Assembly: GCF_004054195.1 (NCBI RefSeq)
Contig: NZ_SBIW01000008.1
Coordinates: forward strand, 372,001-436,000
Direction of reading: 5' to 3'
Source: Mucilaginibacter gilvus
Lineage (GTDB): Bacteria; Bacteroidota; Bacteroidia; Sphingobacteriales; Sphingobacteriaceae
Length of the DNA stretch: 64,000 nucleotides
In this document: piece after piece, positions 61,525 through 64,000 of the stretch
Layout of the letters: each line of letters starts with the position of its first letter
Numbering within the stretch: the stretch's first letter is position 1
Translations under genes and position numbers: made by a program
The notes under the pieces: model-generated
Told to the model about the DNA's origin: nothing
Database searches by the model: none
What the model saw: the letters and a program-made list of their open reading frames with translations, nothing else

Positions 61525-61899
61525 ATGGAACTGAAACCAACAGAAAGCGAGCTGGAAATTTTACAGGTAATTTGGAAGAGAGGCCAATGCACAGTACGCG
61601 ATGTGCATGAGGAGCTCGCCAAAAGCAAAGAATCGGGTTATACCACTACCCTGAAACTGATGCAGATAATGCACGAAAAAGGCCTGGTTGAACGTAACAC
61701 CGATGCCAAAACACATCTGTACAAAGCGGTGATTACCCGCGGCGAGGCGCAGCAGGGCGCGCTCGATAAGATCATATCCACCGTGTTCAAAGGCTCCACT
61801 TCCGACCTGGTGATCCAGGCGCTGGGGCAGCATCGCGCATCAAAGGATGAGATAGACGCTATCAAGGATTATTTGAAGCAGTTTGAGGATAAAGAGTAG
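61525..61899 (+). CDS. BlaI/MecI-family transcriptional repressor
   Basis: 124 residues from the ATG at 61525. The longer frame from 61468 runs through the promoter and operators and is rejected. Winged helix with ELKPTESELEILQVIWKRGQ, CTVRDVHEELAKS (recognition region) and YTTTLKLMQIMHEKGLVER (Thr-Thr-Leu cleavage-loop neighbourhood follows). Represses its own operon and is normally inactivated by the M56 partner encoded 122 bp downstream. Not necessarily about beta-lactams; most Bacteroidota pairs have unknown signals. Confidence 0.92.
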   Translation: MELKPTESELEILQVIWKRGQCTVRDVHEELAKSKESGYTTTLKLMQIMHEKGLVERNTDAKTHLYKAVITRGEAQQGALDKIISTVFKGSTSDLVIQALGQHRASKDEIDAIKDYLKQFEDKE

Positions 61900-62021
61900 G
61901 ACGGTTTCGAATGTCGAATTTCTGACTTCGAATTTAAGGAAAACAAAGTATTGGAATTTTAATGTAGGGCTTTAACTTTTAAGCTTTCGGCTTTGGACTT
62001 TAACCTTTAGACTTTTTAAAA

Positions 62022-64000
62022 ATGCAAAGCTTGTTATATAACATCAGCCAGGTTTTAGGCATTGCCATTCTGCATTCGCTATGGCAGGGGCTGTTGATCT
62101 GGTTCCTGTTACGCGTGGTGTTCAGCACGATGCCATCACTGTCAGCCGTAAAAAAATACAATATGGCTGCGGCGGCTATGCTGGGTATTGTTGCCTGGTT
62201 TATGGTAACCTTGTTTAACGAGGCCGGCAATTTTAACTGGTCGCCGGTAGCCAATGTGCCATCTGCAGGCTTTGTGCCGCAGGCGGGGCTGGTAAACCAG
62301 CTTTCGCCTTTTAAAGCGCAGGCAGATAGGTACTATTATGTTATAGCAGGTTACTTGCCCTACATTTCTGTACTCTACCTAACGGGTTTAGCGGTAAACC
62401 TGCTTAAGTTGAGTTATTGCAGGGTAAAGTTGTTCCGTATTAAAAAAGCACTGTTCCCGGCAGGGGACATGCAGTGGCTGGTTGACGATTTTTCGGAAAG
62501 ATTGAATATCCGCCGCTACGTTAGGGTAAATTTCAGCTCGCTTGTTGATGTGCCCTGTATGATAGGTTACCTTAAACCCATCATCCTTTTACCAATTTCT
62601 TTATCAGCAAACCTCTCTGTGGCCGAAACAGAGGCAATTTTACTGCACGAACTCGCCCACATTAAACGGAACGATTATTTGGTAAACCTGCTGCAGCAGG
62701 TAATAAATTCCTTATTGTTCTTTAATCCTTTCGCCCAAATGGTTAACCGTTTAATAAGCGCCGAGCGCGAAAACTGCTGCGATGACTTGGTAGTGCAAAC
62801 TACCAATAATCCGCTGGTATACGCCCGTGCATTGCTAAAGCTCGAAGAAAGCAGGCAAACCAACCTGCAGCTGGCGCTGGCCGCCAGCACAAAAAAAACC
62901 TATTTATTAACCCGAATTGAACGCATCATGAAAACAAAACAAAACATAGGCAACATACGCCACCTGGTGCTTGCCATATTACTTTTAGCCGGCAGCTTAA
63001 GCAGCATTGCCTGGTTAAACCCCGAAATTAAGAACGGTAAAGTAACCGTTAACGCAGTAAAACCTGTAGCAGTTATTAATAAACTAAATAGCCTGTTTGC
63101 AGATACTACCCGCAAAAAAGCGGGTAAAGCAAAAACTGCCAAAGCAACAAAACTTTATAACGTGAAGCTGGACAGAGAGCAGGACGGCTTTAATTTCAAT
63201 TACGGCCCCAGCGACCCCGAATTGGTACGCCTGAGCGCCGATATACAAAAGCAAAGCGAAATACTGAACAAGTATTATGATAGCCCAGAATTTAAGGCCA
63301 TAACAGCCGATATGGAAAAACGCGGAAAAGAAATAGGCGATTTTTATAACAAGGAAGAAATGAAAACGCTAAGCGCCGATATGCAAAAAATTGGTGAAGA
63401 GTTTAGCAAAAAGTACAGCCACAACCCCGATGTTGAAAAATACGGACAGGACATGGGCGACCAAGGCAAAAAAATAGAGAAGTACTTTAGCTCGGGTGAA
63501 TTTAAGGATATGAACGCCACGTTAAAGAAAAAATACAACATCACCAAGGATTATAACGACAGCCGTGACGAGAACTATAAAAAATACCAGGACGAACTGC
63601 ATAGCAAACTCCCTGCAGAAGTAAAGCAGCAGACTGAACAAATGCGTACCCTTGGCGAAAAGATGCGCGGCTTTTACCAGTCGGGTGATTATGTTGCATC
63701 GCGCGACAAAATGCGTACTATGGGCGATAGCATGCGCAAGGCGTATAATAACCCCGCTATTAAAGAGCAGCAGGCAGAGATGCGTAAGCTAAGCGAAAAG
63801 ATGCGCAACTACACTAATAGCCCTGAGCTTGAGCAGGCCAAAAAAGCTATGCGGGCCGCTTCTGCACGTATGCGCGCTTACACCCAATCGCCGGCTTTTA
63901 AGCAAAAGATGGAATTGTATCGCAAAAGCATGAAATCGTACAACTTCAACTATAATTATAATAACGACGAGCGCGTAGAAAAGCCGGAGAAGCCTGAAAA
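62022..64000 (+). CDS. M56-family (BlaR1-like) membrane metallopeptidase with 23-residue repeats, 3' end outside the window
   Basis: 659 codons visible, no stop. Membrane helices at about 12-35, 48-66, 107-130 and 310-333; the zinc motif LLHELAHIKRNDYLVN (His209, Glu210, His213) and ENCCDDLVV lie between helices three and four on the cytosolic side. After the last helix comes a periplasmic part with no beta-lactam-sensor domain; instead, from residue 405, about nine repeats of 23 residues of the form xxxMrxlgekMrxyynspexxx (for example QAEMRKLSEKMRNYTNSPEL). Such helical repeats may sense by extension or binding. Partner of the BlaI gene upstream. Confidence 0.88.
   Translation, partial: MQSLLYNISQVLGIAILHSLWQGLLIWFLLRVVFSTMPSLSAVKKYNMAAAAMLGIVAWFMVTLFNEAGNFNWSPVANVPSAGFVPQAGLVNQLSPFKAQADRYYYVIAGYLPYISVLYLTGLAVNLLKLSYCRVKLFRIKKALFPAGDMQWLVDDFSERLNIRRYVRVNFSSLVDVPCMIGYLKPIILLPISLSANLSVAETEAILLHELAHIKRNDYLVNLLQQVINSLLFFNPFAQMVNRLISAERENCCDDLVVQTTNNPLVYARALLKLEESRQTNLQLALAASTKKTYLLTRIERIMKTKQNIGNIRHLVLAILLLAGSLSSIAWLNPEIKNGKVTVNAVKPVAVINKLNSLFADTTRKKAGKAKTAKATKLYNVKLDREQDGFNFNYGPSDPELVRLSADIQKQSEILNKYYDSPEFKAITADMEKRGKEIGDFYNKEEMKTLSADMQKIGEEFSKKYSHNPDVEKYGQDMGDQGKKIEKYFSSGEFKDMNATLKKKYNITKDYNDSRDENYKKYQDELHSKLPAEVKQQTEQMRTLGEKMRGFYQSGDYVASRDKMRTMGDSMRKAYNNPAIKEQQAEMRKLSEKMRNYTNSPELEQAKKAMRAASARMRAYTQSPAFKQKMELYRKSMKSYNFNYNYNNDERVEKPEKPE

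Overview
The window comes from a Bacteroidota genome, most likely a member of the Sphingobacteriales (Mucilaginibacter/Pedobacter-like). This rests on four things: promoter elements of the TTTG / TAnnTTTG type (clearest before gcvP), a protein with a type IX secretion 'gliding motility-associated' C-terminus, a flexirubin-type pigment cluster, and families typical of the phylum (DUF1080, Gfo/Idh with a Tat-like leader, BlaI/M56 pairs, large FtsX-type permeases). The genus is an inference; there is no rRNA in the window.

Layout. 1-5.3 kb: a truncated AGE-family epimerase and a GH9 glucanase (minus), a DoxX-like membrane protein, a tiny Pro/His-rich secreted protein and a PHB-depolymerase-type esterase. 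5.3-24.2 kb: a contiguous 22-gene flexirubin-type cluster joining aryl-polyene and dialkylresorcinol functions. 24.7 kb: tRNA-Ser(GGA). 25-31.5 kb: polyprenyl diphosphate synthase, diadenylate cyclase, an EthD-like protein with a duplicated tail, and an M1 aminopeptidase. 32-35 kb: secreted Gfo/Idh oxidoreductase plus a double DUF1080 protein (keto-sugar catabolism). 35-40 kb: two tandem paralogous FtsX-type permeases. 40-50 kb: bacilliredoxin, M23 peptidase, dihaem cytochrome c lipoprotein, ahcY, a DsbD-N-like pseudogene, a glycosyltransferase between 110-bp direct repeats, a hybrid sensor kinase, pdxJ. 50-57 kb: giant T9SS-exported repeat protein and gcvP. 57-64 kb: a broken small gene, a Tet(X)-like flavin monooxygenase, an ABM monooxygenase, a single-domain response regulator, an MBL-fold hydrolase, and a BlaI repressor followed by an M56 peptidase running off the end.

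How the pigment cluster should work (family knowledge plus inference): tyrosine ammonia-lyase makes 4-coumarate; the PaaK-like adenylating enzyme activates it; ACPs (primed by two different phosphopantetheinyl transferases at the two ends of the cluster) carry the chain; ketosynthases, a chain-length-factor-like partner, a FabG-like reductase and hotdog dehydratases build the aryl polyene; DarB and DarA make and aromatise the dialkylresorcinol; a BtrH-like papain-fold acyltransferase is my candidate for joining the two through an ester; an ABC-2 exporter is co-transcribed. The cluster has three arms: plus 5315-14181, minus 14174-20439 and plus 20668-24194. Arms one and two converge with an 8-bp gene overlap; arms two and three diverge from a region with a palindrome and direct repeats.

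Other notable structure: two perfect 16-bp palindromes forming a tandem operator before the BlaI gene; a 23-residue tandem repeat in the M56 protein; two independent cases of duplicated gene 3' ends; several families of intergenic hairpins and degenerate short-period repeats directly after stop codons.
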